Of a stretch of DNA of 64,000 nucleotides, positions 8,400-17,461 are shown piece after piece. Position numbers and translations under genes: made by a program. The notes beneath the pieces were generated by a model. The model was not told where the DNA came from. It was given only the letters and a program-made list of their open reading frames with translations, and searched no databases. Within the stretch, counting starts at the first letter, position 1; the number at the start of each line of letters is the position of its first letter. Origin of the DNA: Bryobacterales bacterium (lineage in GTDB: Bacteria; Acidobacteriota; Terriglobia; Bryobacterales; Bryobacteraceae); assembly GCA_009697505.1 (NCBI GenBank), contig SHUD01000002.1, positions 62,001-126,000 on the forward strand, written 5' to 3'.

Positions 8400-9644
8400 A
8401 TGAGCGACGTAAAGCATCCTTTTGACGACCACGTAGCGACCATTCCCGCCGCACAGGAGACGCCTGCCGGCCCCGCCGCGCCGCGGCGCATGACGCTGAA
8501 CATGGGGCCGCAGCATCCGTCGACGCACGGGGTGTTGCGCATCGTGATCGAACTCGAGGGCGAGATCATCGTCAAGGCCGAGCCGGATATCGGCTTCCTG
8601 CACACCGGCATTGAGAAGCAGTGCGAAGCAATCAACTGGGCCCAGGTGGTCACGTTGACCGACCGTGTTGACTATCTGTCGAACCTGGCCAACAACCTGG
8701 TCTATGCGTTGACAGTGGAAAAGCTCCTGCAAATGGAGATTCCGCCCAAGGCGCAGTGGATGCGGGTCATGCTGGCGGAACTCGACCGCCTGAACAGCCA
8801 TCTGGTCTGGCTGGGAACGCACGCGCTGGATATCGGCGCGATGAGCATGTTCTTCTACTGCTTCCGCGAGCGGGAAGACATCCTGCGGCTGAAGGAAATG
8901 TTCTCCGGCCAACGCATGATGACCAGCTACATCCGCCCTGGCGGTCTGGCGCTGGAGCCTCCGCGCGGCTGGGAGAAAGCGGTCGGCAAGTTCATTCGCG
9001 CGTTTCCGAGCAAGGTGGACGAGTACGAGAGCCTGCTCGATTCCAACCCGATCTGGAAGATCCGCACGCAGGGCGTGGGCTTCATTTCGATCGAAGACAT
9101 GCTGGACCTGGGTGTGACCGGGCCCATGATCCGCGCGGCGGGAATTCCGCTCGACGTGCGCAAGACGGAGCCGTATTCGAGCTACGAGAAATTTGATTTC
9201 ATCGTGCCGACGCGCACGGAAAACGACGTGTATTCGCGGTACCGCGTGCGCATGGAGGAGATGCGGCAGAGCGCGCGCATTGTGGTCCAGGCCATGGAAG
9301 GAATGCCGGAAGGCGCCATCACCGCCGATGCTCCGCACGTGGTGTTGCCGGATCGCGAAAAGATGAAGACCCAGATGGAGTCTTTGATCTATCATTTCAA
9401 GATCGTCACCGAGGGTTATCGCGTGCCGGCGGGCGAAGCATACCAGGCGGTGGAATCCCCGCGCGGCGAGATCGCCTACTACGCGGTGAGTAACGGAACC
9501 TCGAAGCCCTACCGCTTGTACATGCGCACGCCGAGCTTCGGGAACTTGATTGCGCTGCCCACGCTGCTGGAGGGGACGCTGATTGCCGATTCCATCGCGT
9601 CGCTCGGCAGCATGGATTTCGTGCTGGGAGATACGGACCGCTGA
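8400..9644 (+). CDS. nuoD: NADH-quinone oxidoreductase subunit D
   Basis: The 49-kDa homologue, 414 residues, which lines the quinone cavity together with NuoB. Seen are MNMGPQHPSTHGVLR-like sequence near residues 31-46, with the quinone-site His, and DIGFLHTGIEK. A C-terminal SIASLGSMDFVLGDTDR is the standard NuoD ending. Length is normal. A low-similarity N-terminal stretch of about 30 residues precedes the core. The ATG lies five bases after the nuoC stop and the gene overlaps nuoE by one base (TGATG). Its obligatory partner NuoB is not encoded in this operon. Confidence 0.96.
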   Translation: MSDVKHPFDDHVATIPAAQETPAGPAAPRRMTLNMGPQHPSTHGVLRIVIELEGEIIVKAEPDIGFLHTGIEKQCEAINWAQVVTLTDRVDYLSNLANNLVYALTVEKLLQMEIPPKAQWMRVMLAELDRLNSHLVWLGTHALDIGAMSMFFYCFREREDILRLKEMFSGQRMMTSYIRPGGLALEPPRGWEKAVGKFIRAFPSKVDEYESLLDSNPIWKIRTQGVGFISIEDMLDLGVTGPMIRAAGIPLDVRKTEPYSSYEKFDFIVPTRTENDVYSRYRVRMEEMRQSARIVVQAMEGMPEGAITADAPHVVLPDREKMKTQMESLIYHFKIVTEGYRVPAGEAYQAVESPRGEIAYYAVSNGTSKPYRLYMRTPSFGNLIALPTLLEGTLIADSIASLGSMDFVLGDTDR

Positions 9645-10126
9645 TGACTTTCTCGCCCCAACTGGAACAACGATTCGCGAAAATGCTGACGCGCTATCCG
9701 GAGGGCCGCACGCGCTCGGCGGTGATCCCCATGCTGATTTATGCGCAGGACGAAGTGGGAGCGATTACCCGCGACGTGATTGAAGAGGTCGCCAAGCGCT
9801 GCAAGGTGACGCCGGTGCAGGTGGATGAAGTGGTGGGCTATTACTCGATGCTCCACCGCAAGCCGCAAGGCAAGTTTCACGTGCAGGTGTGTACCAATAT
9901 CAGTTGCCTGCTGGTGGGCGGCGAAGAACTCTATGAGCACGCCAAAAAGAAGCTGGGCGTCGGCCATAAAGAAACCACGGCGGACGGGCAGTTTTCGCTG
10001 GAAGAAGTGGAATGCATGGGCGCCTGCTCGTGGGCCCCGGCGGTCGAGATCAACTACGATTTCCATCACCATGTGACGCCTGAGAAACTGGACCAGTTGA
10101 TCGACGGCCTCAGGAAGGCTCACTAA
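9644..10126 (+). CDS. nuoE: NADH-quinone oxidoreductase subunit E
   Basis: The 24-kDa homologue, 160 residues, with the thioredoxin-like fold that binds the off-path [2Fe-2S] cluster N1a. The four ligands are visible: CTNISC (C-x4-C, about residues 83-88) and CMGACSWAP (C-x3-C, about 124-128). The N-terminal helical region (about 1-75) includes VTPVQVDEVVGYYSML. It is translationally coupled on both sides: its ATG shares a base with the nuoD stop, and its own TAA overlaps the nuoF ATG. Confidence 0.95.
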   Translation: MTFSPQLEQRFAKMLTRYPEGRTRSAVIPMLIYAQDEVGAITRDVIEEVAKRCKVTPVQVDEVVGYYSMLHRKPQGKFHVQVCTNISCLLVGGEELYEHAKKKLGVGHKETTADGQFSLEEVECMGACSWAPAVEINYDFHHHVTPEKLDQLIDGLRKAH

Positions 10127-11418
10127 TGGCGAAACAACTTTACAATCCACCGAGTCCGCTCGAAACCAGAATCCTCAGTAAACGTTTCGGCCTGGAAGGG
10201 TCTGAAACGCTGGATGTGTACCTGGCCAACGACGGCTACAAGGCGTTCTTGAAAGCCAAGGAGATGGCGCCGGAGGCCATCATTGAAGAAGTGAAGACCT
10301 CGGCGCTACGCGGCCGCGGCGGCGCCGGATTCCCGACCGGACTCAAGTGGAGCTTCGTTCCGCGCACGTCGCCCAAGCCGCGCGTGATCGTGGTCAACGC
10401 CGATGAAAGCGAGCCGGGCACCTGTAAAGACAGGCTGCTGATGGAATACGATCCGCACCAGATGATCGAGGGGATTCTGATCGCGAGCCTCGCGGTGCAG
10501 GCGCACGTGGGTTACATCTATATCCGCGGCGAGTATCGTTATCTGGTCGAGGCGATGGACCGCGCGCTCGAGGAAGCCTACGCGAGGGGCTATCTGGGCA
10601 AGAACATCGCGGGCACGGGCTGGGACTTCGATCTTTACACCCATACCGGTGCGGGCGCTTACGAGTGCGGCGAGGAAACGGCCCTGCTCGATTCGCTGGA
10701 AGGCAAGCGCGGCATACCGCGGATGAAGCCTCCCTTTCCGGCCGTGGCCGGCGCGTGGGCCATGCCGACGCTCCTCAACAACGTGGAAACGTTCAGCGCG
10801 ATTCCTCCTATCATTCGCGACGGCGGCGCGGCATTCGCGGCGCTGGGCACGCCGAAAAACGGCGGGACGCGGCTGGTGTGCATCTCCGGGCATGTGAACC
10901 AGCCGGGCGTATATGAACTGCCCCTGGGCTTCCCGATGATGAAGGCGATCGAGGAGGTCGCGGGCGGCATCCCCGGCGGCAAGAAATTGAAAGCCGTGGT
11001 TCCGGGAGGGTCGTCGTGTCCGATCTTGAGAGCCGATGAGTGCGACATCGCCATGGACTACGATACCCTCGCGAAAATCGGCAGCATGCTGGGCTCGGGC
11101 GGCATGGTGGTGCTGGATGAGACCACCGACATGGTCGGCTTCGCGCTGCGCATCATGCGCTTCTACGCGCACGAGAGCTGCGGCTGGTGCATCCCCTGCC
11201 GCGAAGGCACCACCTGGATGAAGAAGATCCTGACGCGATTCCACGAAGGGCAGGGCCGCCGCGAAGACATAGCGCTGCTGGGCGAGCTGTCGAAGAACAT
11301 GCTGGGGCGCACCTTCTGCGCGCTGGGCGACGCCGCGGCTTTGCCCACTATCTCTATCGTTGAGAAATTCACGGAAGATTTTGAAACATATCTCGCGCGC
11401 CAAGAGGTGATGGTTTAA
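10126..11418 (+). CDS. nuoF: NADH-quinone oxidoreductase subunit F
   Basis: The 51-kDa homologue, 430 residues. It accepts hydride from NADH onto FMN and passes electrons to cluster N3. Visible features are GRGGAGFPTGLKW (about residues 62-74, NADH/FMN site), VNADESEPGTCKDR (FMN loop), YIRGEY, and the N3 [4Fe-4S] motif ESCGWCIPCREGT at about 346-358 with a distal Cys in GRTFCALGD at about 395. It starts at the nuoE stop (TAATG) and lies three bases ahead of nuoG. Confidence 0.97.
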   Translation: MAKQLYNPPSPLETRILSKRFGLEGSETLDVYLANDGYKAFLKAKEMAPEAIIEEVKTSALRGRGGAGFPTGLKWSFVPRTSPKPRVIVVNADESEPGTCKDRLLMEYDPHQMIEGILIASLAVQAHVGYIYIRGEYRYLVEAMDRALEEAYARGYLGKNIAGTGWDFDLYTHTGAGAYECGEETALLDSLEGKRGIPRMKPPFPAVAGAWAMPTLLNNVETFSAIPPIIRDGGAAFAALGTPKNGGTRLVCISGHVNQPGVYELPLGFPMMKAIEEVAGGIPGGKKLKAVVPGGSSCPILRADECDIAMDYDTLAKIGSMLGSGGMVVLDETTDMVGFALRIMRFYAHESCGWCIPCREGTTWMKKILTRFHEGQGRREDIALLGELSKNMLGRTFCALGDAAALPTISIVEKFTEDFETYLARQEVMV

Positions 11419-11421
11419 GCC

Positions 11422-13476
11422 ATGGCTGAACTTGTAAAGCTGACAATTGACGGCAGAGAGATCCAAGCCGAAAAAGGCGCGCTGCTGATCGAAGTGGCGC
11501 GGCAGAACGGCATCGAGGTGCCCGCGTTCTGCTATCACGAGGATTACTCGCTACAGGCCGCCTGCCGCATGTGCCTGGTGGAGATCGAGAAGACTCCCAA
11601 GCTTCAGGTCGGCTGCACGACGCCGGCGGCCGAAGGCATGGTGGTGCGCACGGATTCCGACATCGTCAGAACAGCACGGAAAGGAACGCTCGAATTCCTG
11701 CTGACCAACCATCCGCTGGACTGCCCGGTGTGCGACAAGGGCGGCGAGTGCGAATTGCAGGACATGGTGTTCCGCTACGGCGCCGGGGAGAGCCGCTTCG
11801 TCGAGCGCAAGCATCACGTGGACGAAAAGCAATGGTCTCCCGTGGTGTACTTCGACGCGCCGCGCTGCATCCTGTGTTACCGCTGCGTGCGCGCCTGCAA
11901 TGAAGGCATGGGCGTGGGCGCGTTGGGCGTCGGCAATCGGGGAGCCATCTCAGAGATCATTCCCAATCACGACGATCATCTGGAATGCGATGAATGCGGC
12001 GCCTGTATCGATATCTGTCCCGTGGGCGCGCTGACCAGCGGCAGCTACCGCTATCAGACGCGGCCCTGGGAGATGGAGCATGTCGGCACCATCTGCACGC
12101 ACTGTGCCGACGGTTGCAAGACCACGCTGGGCGTTCGCAACCACGAGATCGTCCGCGGTAACAACCGCGACCGCAGCGGCATCAACGACGAATTCCTGTG
12201 CATCAAGGGCCGCTACGCGTTCGATTTCACGAAACATCCGGAGCGGTTGCAATCGCCGATGCTGCGTACAGAGAAGGGTTACCAGCCAATCTCCTGGTCA
12301 AAGGCCCTCGCCATCGTCGCCACCAAGTTCAGCACGGTGAAGCTGGCGGGCGGACGCTTCGGCGTAATCGGCTCCAACCACACGACCAACGAAGAAAACT
12401 TTTTCCTGGCCAAGTTCGCGCGCCAGGGGCTCGAAACCAAGAACATCGATCATCACCGCACGGGTGATCTGGCGGCATTCTTTGATGCACTATCGGGAAA
12501 GAATAACGTGCTGGCAACGACGGCGGATCTGTACCAAGCGAAAGCCGTGCTGGTCGTCGGCGCGGATCTCTCGCAGCAGCATCCGTTCCTGGCGTTCCAG
12601 GCTCGCGCCAATGTCCGCCATCACGATGGCCACATTTACGCAGTCACTACCGGTGAGGTTCGCGAAGACCAGCAGGCCGTGGCGAGTGTCCGCGTCGAAA
12701 AGGGCGGGGAACTGGCCGGGGTCGAATCGCTGCGCGACAAGTTGAAAGCGGAAGGCGATCTGGTGATCGTGTTCGGCGACGCCGTGCAGGGTGATGTTCT
12801 CCGCAAGCTGGTAGCTTTCGGCGATTCGCTCGGCATTCCGGTCAAGTACGTTTGCCTGGTGGATTATTCGAATTCGCGGGGCGCATTCGACATGGGCGTG
12901 ACGCCGAAGGACGGCGGCCTATCGCGCGAGCAGATGCTGGCGGCGGCCGACTTGGACGTGTTGTGGGTGGTGGGCGCGAATCCGCTCAAGAACGCCCAGC
13001 TCGCATCGAAGAATGCGTTCGTCGTGGTGCAGGACCTGTTTATGACGGAGACGGCGAAGCAGGCCGATATCGTGCTGCCCGCGGCTTCCGCGTATGAGAA
13101 GAGCGGCACGGTGACCAACGTTTGCGGCGAAGTGCAGAAGCTGGCCCAAGCGATCAAGGTGATGGGTCCGAAGACGGATCTCGAAGTTATGGGCCTGATC
13201 GCCAAGGAAATGGGCTTGGACCTGGGTATCTGGCTGCCGGAGAAAGTGTTCGCGGAAATCAGGAAGTCCGTTCATGGATACAACATGTCGCAGGGCCAGT
13301 TGGCTGTGGGACCGGCCGCGACCATGCCGCTCAACGGCCGGGTGGCGGCGCTGCCGGGAACCATCCAATCTTCCGGCGATACCTTGTTCACCTCCGGATC
13401 GCTCACGCGTTATTCCGGGATTCTCAACTCCGTTATGGAAGCCCCGGGTCAACTGTACCGCGGTAAGGGGCAATAG
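11422..13476 (+). CDS. nuoG: NADH-quinone oxidoreductase subunit G
   Basis: The 75-kDa homologue, 684 residues. An N-terminal ferredoxin domain carries N1b ligands (C-x10-C-x2-C in CYHEDYSLQAACRMC, then a further Cys near residue 64). Then come the His-Cys cluster region (HPLDCPVCDKGGECELQ), a two-cluster segment (CILCYRCVRAC, CDECGACIDICPVGAL) and CTHCADGC (C-x2-C-x3-C) with a later Cys in EFLCIKGRY. That last set is the extra N7-type cluster motif found in E. coli and Thermus. The C-terminal half is a molybdopterin-oxidoreductase-like domain without catalytic cofactor. Normal operon position, seven bases upstream of nuoH. Confidence 0.96.
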   Translation: MAELVKLTIDGREIQAEKGALLIEVARQNGIEVPAFCYHEDYSLQAACRMCLVEIEKTPKLQVGCTTPAAEGMVVRTDSDIVRTARKGTLEFLLTNHPLDCPVCDKGGECELQDMVFRYGAGESRFVERKHHVDEKQWSPVVYFDAPRCILCYRCVRACNEGMGVGALGVGNRGAISEIIPNHDDHLECDECGACIDICPVGALTSGSYRYQTRPWEMEHVGTICTHCADGCKTTLGVRNHEIVRGNNRDRSGINDEFLCIKGRYAFDFTKHPERLQSPMLRTEKGYQPISWSKALAIVATKFSTVKLAGGRFGVIGSNHTTNEENFFLAKFARQGLETKNIDHHRTGDLAAFFDALSGKNNVLATTADLYQAKAVLVVGADLSQQHPFLAFQARANVRHHDGHIYAVTTGEVREDQQAVASVRVEKGGELAGVESLRDKLKAEGDLVIVFGDAVQGDVLRKLVAFGDSLGIPVKYVCLVDYSNSRGAFDMGVTPKDGGLSREQMLAAADLDVLWVVGANPLKNAQLASKNAFVVVQDLFMTETAKQADIVLPAASAYEKSGTVTNVCGEVQKLAQAIKVMGPKTDLEVMGLIAKEMGLDLGIWLPEKVFAEIRKSVHGYNMSQGQLAVGPAATMPLNGRVAALPGTIQSSGDTLFTSGSLTRYSGILNSVMEAPGQLYRGKGQ

Positions 13477-13482
13477 CCACCG

Positions 13483-14700
13483 ATGACTTTTTTCATAGTC
13501 AGTATCATTAAGTCCGCGGTGGTGGCCTTCGTGCTGCTTACCGCGCTGGCCTATTTGCAGTGGGCCGAACGCAAAGTTCTGGCGCACATCCAATTGCGCG
13601 TTGGGCCGCGCCGCGTGGGTCCGCATGGGTTGCTCCAGCCGCTGGCCGACGTCATCAAGTTGATCACCAAAGAAGACATGATGCCGTCGCATGTGGACAA
13701 GTTCTTTTGGTTTCTGGCGCCCTTCATCGCGGTGTTGTTCGCGCTCATCCCGATCGCAGTCATTCCGTTCGGCACGGAACTGAATCTTCCTGCCATGGAT
13801 CTTGGCCCGCTTCACATCCCGGCAATCCAGACCGCCATGCAGTTGACCGACATCAATATCGGCGTGCTGTTCATTCTGGGGATTTCCGGCTTGGGTGTGT
13901 ACGGAGTCGCGCTGGCGGGTTGGTCGTCGAACAATAAGTATTCGCTGCTCGGCGGACTGCGCAGCTCCGCGCAGATGATCAGCTACGAACTGCCGATGGC
14001 GCTGGCCATTGCGGCGCCGCTTTTGGTTCTGAACACGCTCAGCTTCCGCGGCATCGTTGACGGGCAGAGCGGATTCATGCTCGGCTTCCTGCCCAAGTGG
14101 ACCATCTTCCAGGTGTTCCCGTTCAATCTGATCAGTTTCATTCTGTTTATGATCGCGGCGTTCGCGGAAACCAACCGCGTGCCCTTCGATTTGCCCGAAG
14201 CCGAAAACGAACTGGTGGCGGGTTTCCATACCGAGTACGGCAGCATGAAGTTCGCCGCGTTCTTCATGGCCGAATACTGCAACATGGTGACGGTCTCCTG
14301 CGTGGCGACGCTGCTGTTTCTGGGCGGCTGGCATCCGCCATTCCCGGCGGAATACGGTTCCAATTACGTTCCCTCGCTGGTTCTGGTTGGCGCGGGGATT
14401 TTGAGTTTTCTGCACGGCGCCAATCCCGCGCGGCCGTTTGACCGGATCACGCTCCCGGTGTTCGGCGTGGTGTTCTTCGGTCTGGCGGTCCTGATTGCGA
14501 TTCCCGCGGTCGCATTGCCGCTGATGCCGATTATCTGGTTTTCGGCGAAGGCGTGCTTCATCCTGTTTGTCTATATCTGGGTGCGCGGCACTCTGCCGCG
14601 TTTCCGCTATGACCAACTCATGAGCTTCGCCTGGACCTTCATGTTTCCGATTGCGATCGTCAACCTGTTCCTTACCGGCCTATGGGTGGCCTTGAGCTAA
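13483..14700 (+). CDS. nuoH: NADH-quinone oxidoreductase subunit H
   Basis: A 405-residue membrane subunit with about eight to ten helices, lining the quinone entry tunnel. Signature sequences are ERKVLAHIQLRVGPRRVGP (about residues 29-47), followed by LLQPLADVIKLITKED, and the acidic AETNRVPFDLPEAENELVAG near 228-247, the best conserved NuoH loop. It is about 80 residues longer than E. coli NuoH, partly through a longer helix-linker segment after residue 80. nuoI would normally follow, but nuoJ begins four bases downstream. Confidence 0.96.
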   Translation: MTFFIVSIIKSAVVAFVLLTALAYLQWAERKVLAHIQLRVGPRRVGPHGLLQPLADVIKLITKEDMMPSHVDKFFWFLAPFIAVLFALIPIAVIPFGTELNLPAMDLGPLHIPAIQTAMQLTDINIGVLFILGISGLGVYGVALAGWSSNNKYSLLGGLRSSAQMISYELPMALAIAAPLLVLNTLSFRGIVDGQSGFMLGFLPKWTIFQVFPFNLISFILFMIAAFAETNRVPFDLPEAENELVAGFHTEYGSMKFAAFFMAEYCNMVTVSCVATLLFLGGWHPPFPAEYGSNYVPSLVLVGAGILSFLHGANPARPFDRITLPVFGVVFFGLAVLIAIPAVALPLMPIIWFSAKACFILFVYIWVRGTLPRFRYDQLMSFAWTFMFPIAIVNLFLTGLWVALS

Positions 14701-14704
14701 GCCT

Positions 14705-15202
14705 ATGGACGCACTTCTCTTCATGATCTTCGCCGCCATCGCCGTGGTGTGCGGCATCAATTTGGTGGTGCAGACGCATCCGATTTCGAGCGCGCTGTCA
14801 CTGGTGGGCGTGATGGGCGCGCTGGCCGCGCTGTACTTGCTTCTCGGAGGCGAATTCATCGCCGCCGCGCAGTTGGTGGTTTACGCGGGCGCCATCATGG
14901 TGCTGTTCATCTTCGTGATCATGCTGCTCAACGCCGGCACCGAAGCTCGCGGACGCCGCAGTTGGGCGCATTATGCGGGCGTCCCTCTGTTGCTCTTGCT
15001 GTTCGGATTGATCGCCTGCCTCATCACGCGGCGCATGCCGGCCTCGGAAAATGTGGTTTTCGGGCAGTTCACCAAGGGAGGGCCGCTGGACATCGGGCGG
15101 GCGCTGTTCACCACCTATCTGTTGCCATTTGAAGTCACCAGCGTGCTGATCCTGGTCGCCATTCTGGGGGCGATCGTTCTGGCGCGCAAGGAGATCGACT
15201 AA
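14705..15202 (+). CDS. nuoJ: NADH-quinone oxidoreductase subunit J
   Basis: A 165-residue membrane subunit with five helices. The family region [30 protein letters not shown] (about 55-84) includes the pi-bulge helix 3 involved in coupling quinone chemistry to the proton path. The C-terminal helix [17 protein letters not shown] is also typical. It directly follows nuoH, skipping nuoI, and overlaps the nuoK ATG by one base. Confidence 0.95.
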   Translation: MDALLFMIFAAIAVVCGINLVVQTHPISSALSLVGVMGALAALYLLLGGEFIAAAQLVVYAGAIMVLFIFVIMLLNAGTEARGRRSWAHYAGVPLLLLLFGLIACLITRRMPASENVVFGQFTKGGPLDIGRALFTTYLLPFEVTSVLILVAILGAIVLARKEID

Positions 15203-15522
15203 TGCCTGCTCTTCCCGCGAGCGTTCCTCTTTCCTGGTATCTGATCCTCAGCGCGATTTTGTTTTCGCTGGGCGTGGCCGGGTTTCTGTTCCGCCGCAAC
15301 ATCATCACCGTGTTTATGTCCATCGAGCTGATGCTCAACGCGGTGAATCTGAGTTTTGTCACGTTCTCCTACAAACTGAAACAAGTAGACGGACATATTT
15401 TTAGCTTCTTCGTGATGGTAGTGGCGGCAGCGGAAGCCGCGGTTGGCCTCGCGATTATCCTGACGGTTTTCAAAAACCGGCAGACCCTCGAAATCGACGA
15501 AGTGAGTTCTCTGAAAAATTAA
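15202..15522 (+). CDS. nuoK: NADH-quinone oxidoreductase subunit K
   Basis: A 106-residue, three-helix subunit. It keeps the two membrane glutamates that take part in proton transfer: one in [12 protein letters not shown] (about residue 40) and one in [12 protein letters not shown] (about 76). Length and hydropathy match NuoK. The start overlaps the nuoJ stop (TAATG) and the nuoL ATG lies one base after the nuoK stop. Confidence 0.96.
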   Translation: MPALPASVPLSWYLILSAILFSLGVAGFLFRRNIITVFMSIELMLNAVNLSFVTFSYKLKQVDGHIFSFFVMVVAAAEAAVGLAIILTVFKNRQTLEIDEVSSLKN

Positions 15523-15523
15523 G

Positions 15524-17461
15524 ATGCACCAACTTTGGCTGATCCCTCTTCTCCCGCTGGCCGGCTTTGCCATCAACGGACTGTTTGGCCGGCGCCTGGC
15601 CAAGCCCGCGATTAACGCCGTGGCGGTCGGCTCCGTGCTGCTGAGTTTCCTGTGGGTGCTGAAGACCCTGAGCGCGTTGGGTGTTTTCGGTGGCGGCGAA
15701 AGTGTGCTCGAACTGGCCTACCAGGAACACTATTTCACCTGGATTCAGTCCGGCTCGCTGAACATCGGCGTGGACTTCGCCATTGACCGGCTGACGGCGG
15801 TCATGCTGATGATCGTCACGGGAGTGGGCTTTCTGATTCATGTGTACGCTGTCGGCTACATGGCGCACGAGGGCGGCTATTACCGCTTCTTCGCCTACCT
15901 GAATCTGTTCATGTTCTTCATGCTGACGCTGGTGCTGGGCGCCAACTTCCTGCTGCTATTCGTGGGCTGGGAAGGCGTGGGCTTGTGCAGCTACCTGCTG
16001 ATCGGCTTCTACTTCCTGGAGAAGTTTGCCACCGACGCCGGCAACAAGGCGTTCATCGTGAATCGCATCGGCGACTTCGGGTTTTCGCTCGCGGTCTTTC
16101 TCATCGCCATGCACTTCGGCTCGCTGGATTTCACGACAGTGTTCGGCAAGGCGAAGGATATGCCGGTGGAATCGAGCGCGGGCTGGATGACGGCGATTGC
16201 GCTGCTGCTGTTTGTCGGTGCGGCGGGCAAGTCGGCACAAATTCCGCTGTATGTCTGGTTGCCGGACGCGATGGCTGGTCCCACGCCGGTCAGTGCCCTC
16301 ATCCACGCCGCGACCATGGTGACGGCGGGCGTCTACATGGTGGCGCGTAGTTCAGAGATCTTCCTGCATGCGCATGGAGCGCTGGAAGTGGTGGCGATGG
16401 TCGGTCTGGCGACGGCATTCTTCGCGGCGACGATGGGCCTGGCGCAGACGGATATCAAGAAGGTTTACGCCTACTCGACGGTCTCGCAGCTCGGCTACAT
16501 GTTCCTGGGCCTGGGTTCGGGAGCATTTTCCGCCGGCATCTTCCACGTGATGACCCACGCGTTCTTCAAAGCCCTGTTGTTCCTGGGCGCCGGCAGCGTG
16601 ATCCACGCCATGTCCGGCGAGCAGGACCTGGGCAAGATGGGCGGACTGAAAAAATACACGCCAATCACTTTCTGGACGTTGTTGTGCGCGAGCGTGGCCA
16701 TCGCGGGTATTCCACCGTTTTCCGGCTACCACAGTAAAGACGCGATTCTCGCGGCGGCCTACGAGTTCGCCCCGTGGATGTACTGGGTAGGCGTTGTTAC
16801 TGCCGGCATGACCGCCTTCTATGTCTTCCGCGCGTTTTTCCTGGCGTTCTTTGGAGAGCCTCGTTGGAAGAAGACTCACGATTCCCACGGGCATGGCCAC
16901 GAAGATCGCGATGCGCACGGCGGCCACGGTCACGGCGAGCCGCATGAATCGCCGGCGTCAATGTGGGTTCCGCTGGCCGTGCTGGCGGTGGGGAGCCTCG
17001 CCGGTGGCTACATCAACATCCCCAAATGGCTGGAGCCGATGTTCAAGTTGCATGAAGAAGCTCCTGGCACCGAATGGCTAGTGATCGTTTCGGTTGCAGC
17101 AGGAGTGATCGGCATCGCGCTCGCGGCGCTGTTCTACCTGGTCTCGCCGGGCATTCCGGAAGGGCTCGCGCGGACGTTCAGTACCCCGTACCGGTGGATC
17201 TACAACAAGTACTTCGTGGACGAGTTCTACGATGCACTCGTGGTGAACCCTACCGTGGACGGCTCCCGCTCGCTGCTGTGGCGGGTGGTGGACGCCGGCG
17301 CCATTGACGGAACCGTAAATGGTGTCGGAAAGACGGCACGGGCCGTGGGTGGAATCTTGAAACGCATGCAATCCGGCTCCATACGAAGTTACGCGGCATG
17401 GGTGGTGCTGGGCTCGATCATCGTCATCACGGCGATCAACATGGCGGGAGGCGGGAAATGA
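15524..17461 (+). CDS. nuoL: NADH-quinone oxidoreductase subunit L, with His-rich loop
   Basis: A 645-residue antiporter-like proton-pumping subunit at the distal end of the membrane arm, with about 15-16 helices and a long amphipathic C-terminal helix region. Family motifs include FVGWEGVGLCSYLLIGFY (about 144-161), AGKSAQIPLYVWLPDAMAGP with a key Lys, TPVSALIHAATMVTAG, and AYSTVSQLGYMFLGLG. Between two C-terminal helices, near residues 452-478, lies a soluble loop with ten His residues, rich in HGH and DxHGG repeats. That is unusual for NuoL and could bind metal. The ATGA overlap with nuoM points to coupled translation. Confidence 0.96.
   Translation: MHQLWLIPLLPLAGFAINGLFGRRLAKPAINAVAVGSVLLSFLWVLKTLSALGVFGGGESVLELAYQEHYFTWIQSGSLNIGVDFAIDRLTAVMLMIVTGVGFLIHVYAVGYMAHEGGYYRFFAYLNLFMFFMLTLVLGANFLLLFVGWEGVGLCSYLLIGFYFLEKFATDAGNKAFIVNRIGDFGFSLAVFLIAMHFGSLDFTTVFGKAKDMPVESSAGWMTAIALLLFVGAAGKSAQIPLYVWLPDAMAGPTPVSALIHAATMVTAGVYMVARSSEIFLHAHGALEVVAMVGLATAFFAATMGLAQTDIKKVYAYSTVSQLGYMFLGLGSGAFSAGIFHVMTHAFFKALLFLGAGSVIHAMSGEQDLGKMGGLKKYTPITFWTLLCASVAIAGIPPFSGYHSKDAILAAAYEFAPWMYWVGVVTAGMTAFYVFRAFFLAFFGEPRWKKTHDSHGHGHEDRDAHGGHGHGEPHESPASMWVPLAVLAVGSLAGGYINIPKWLEPMFKLHEEAPGTEWLVIVSVAAGVIGIALAALFYLVSPGIPEGLARTFSTPYRWIYNKYFVDEFYDALVVNPTVDGSRSLLWRVVDAGAIDGTVNGVGKTARAVGGILKRMQSGSIRSYAAWVVLGSIIVITAINMAGGGK

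Noticed and set aside
12919-14616. A very long open frame on the minus strand opposite nuoG/nuoH (565 codons)
   Set aside because: It is His/Arg/Gln-rich, lacks any family motif and is antisense to two well-conserved nuo genes. High GC and codon bias of the real genes explain it.
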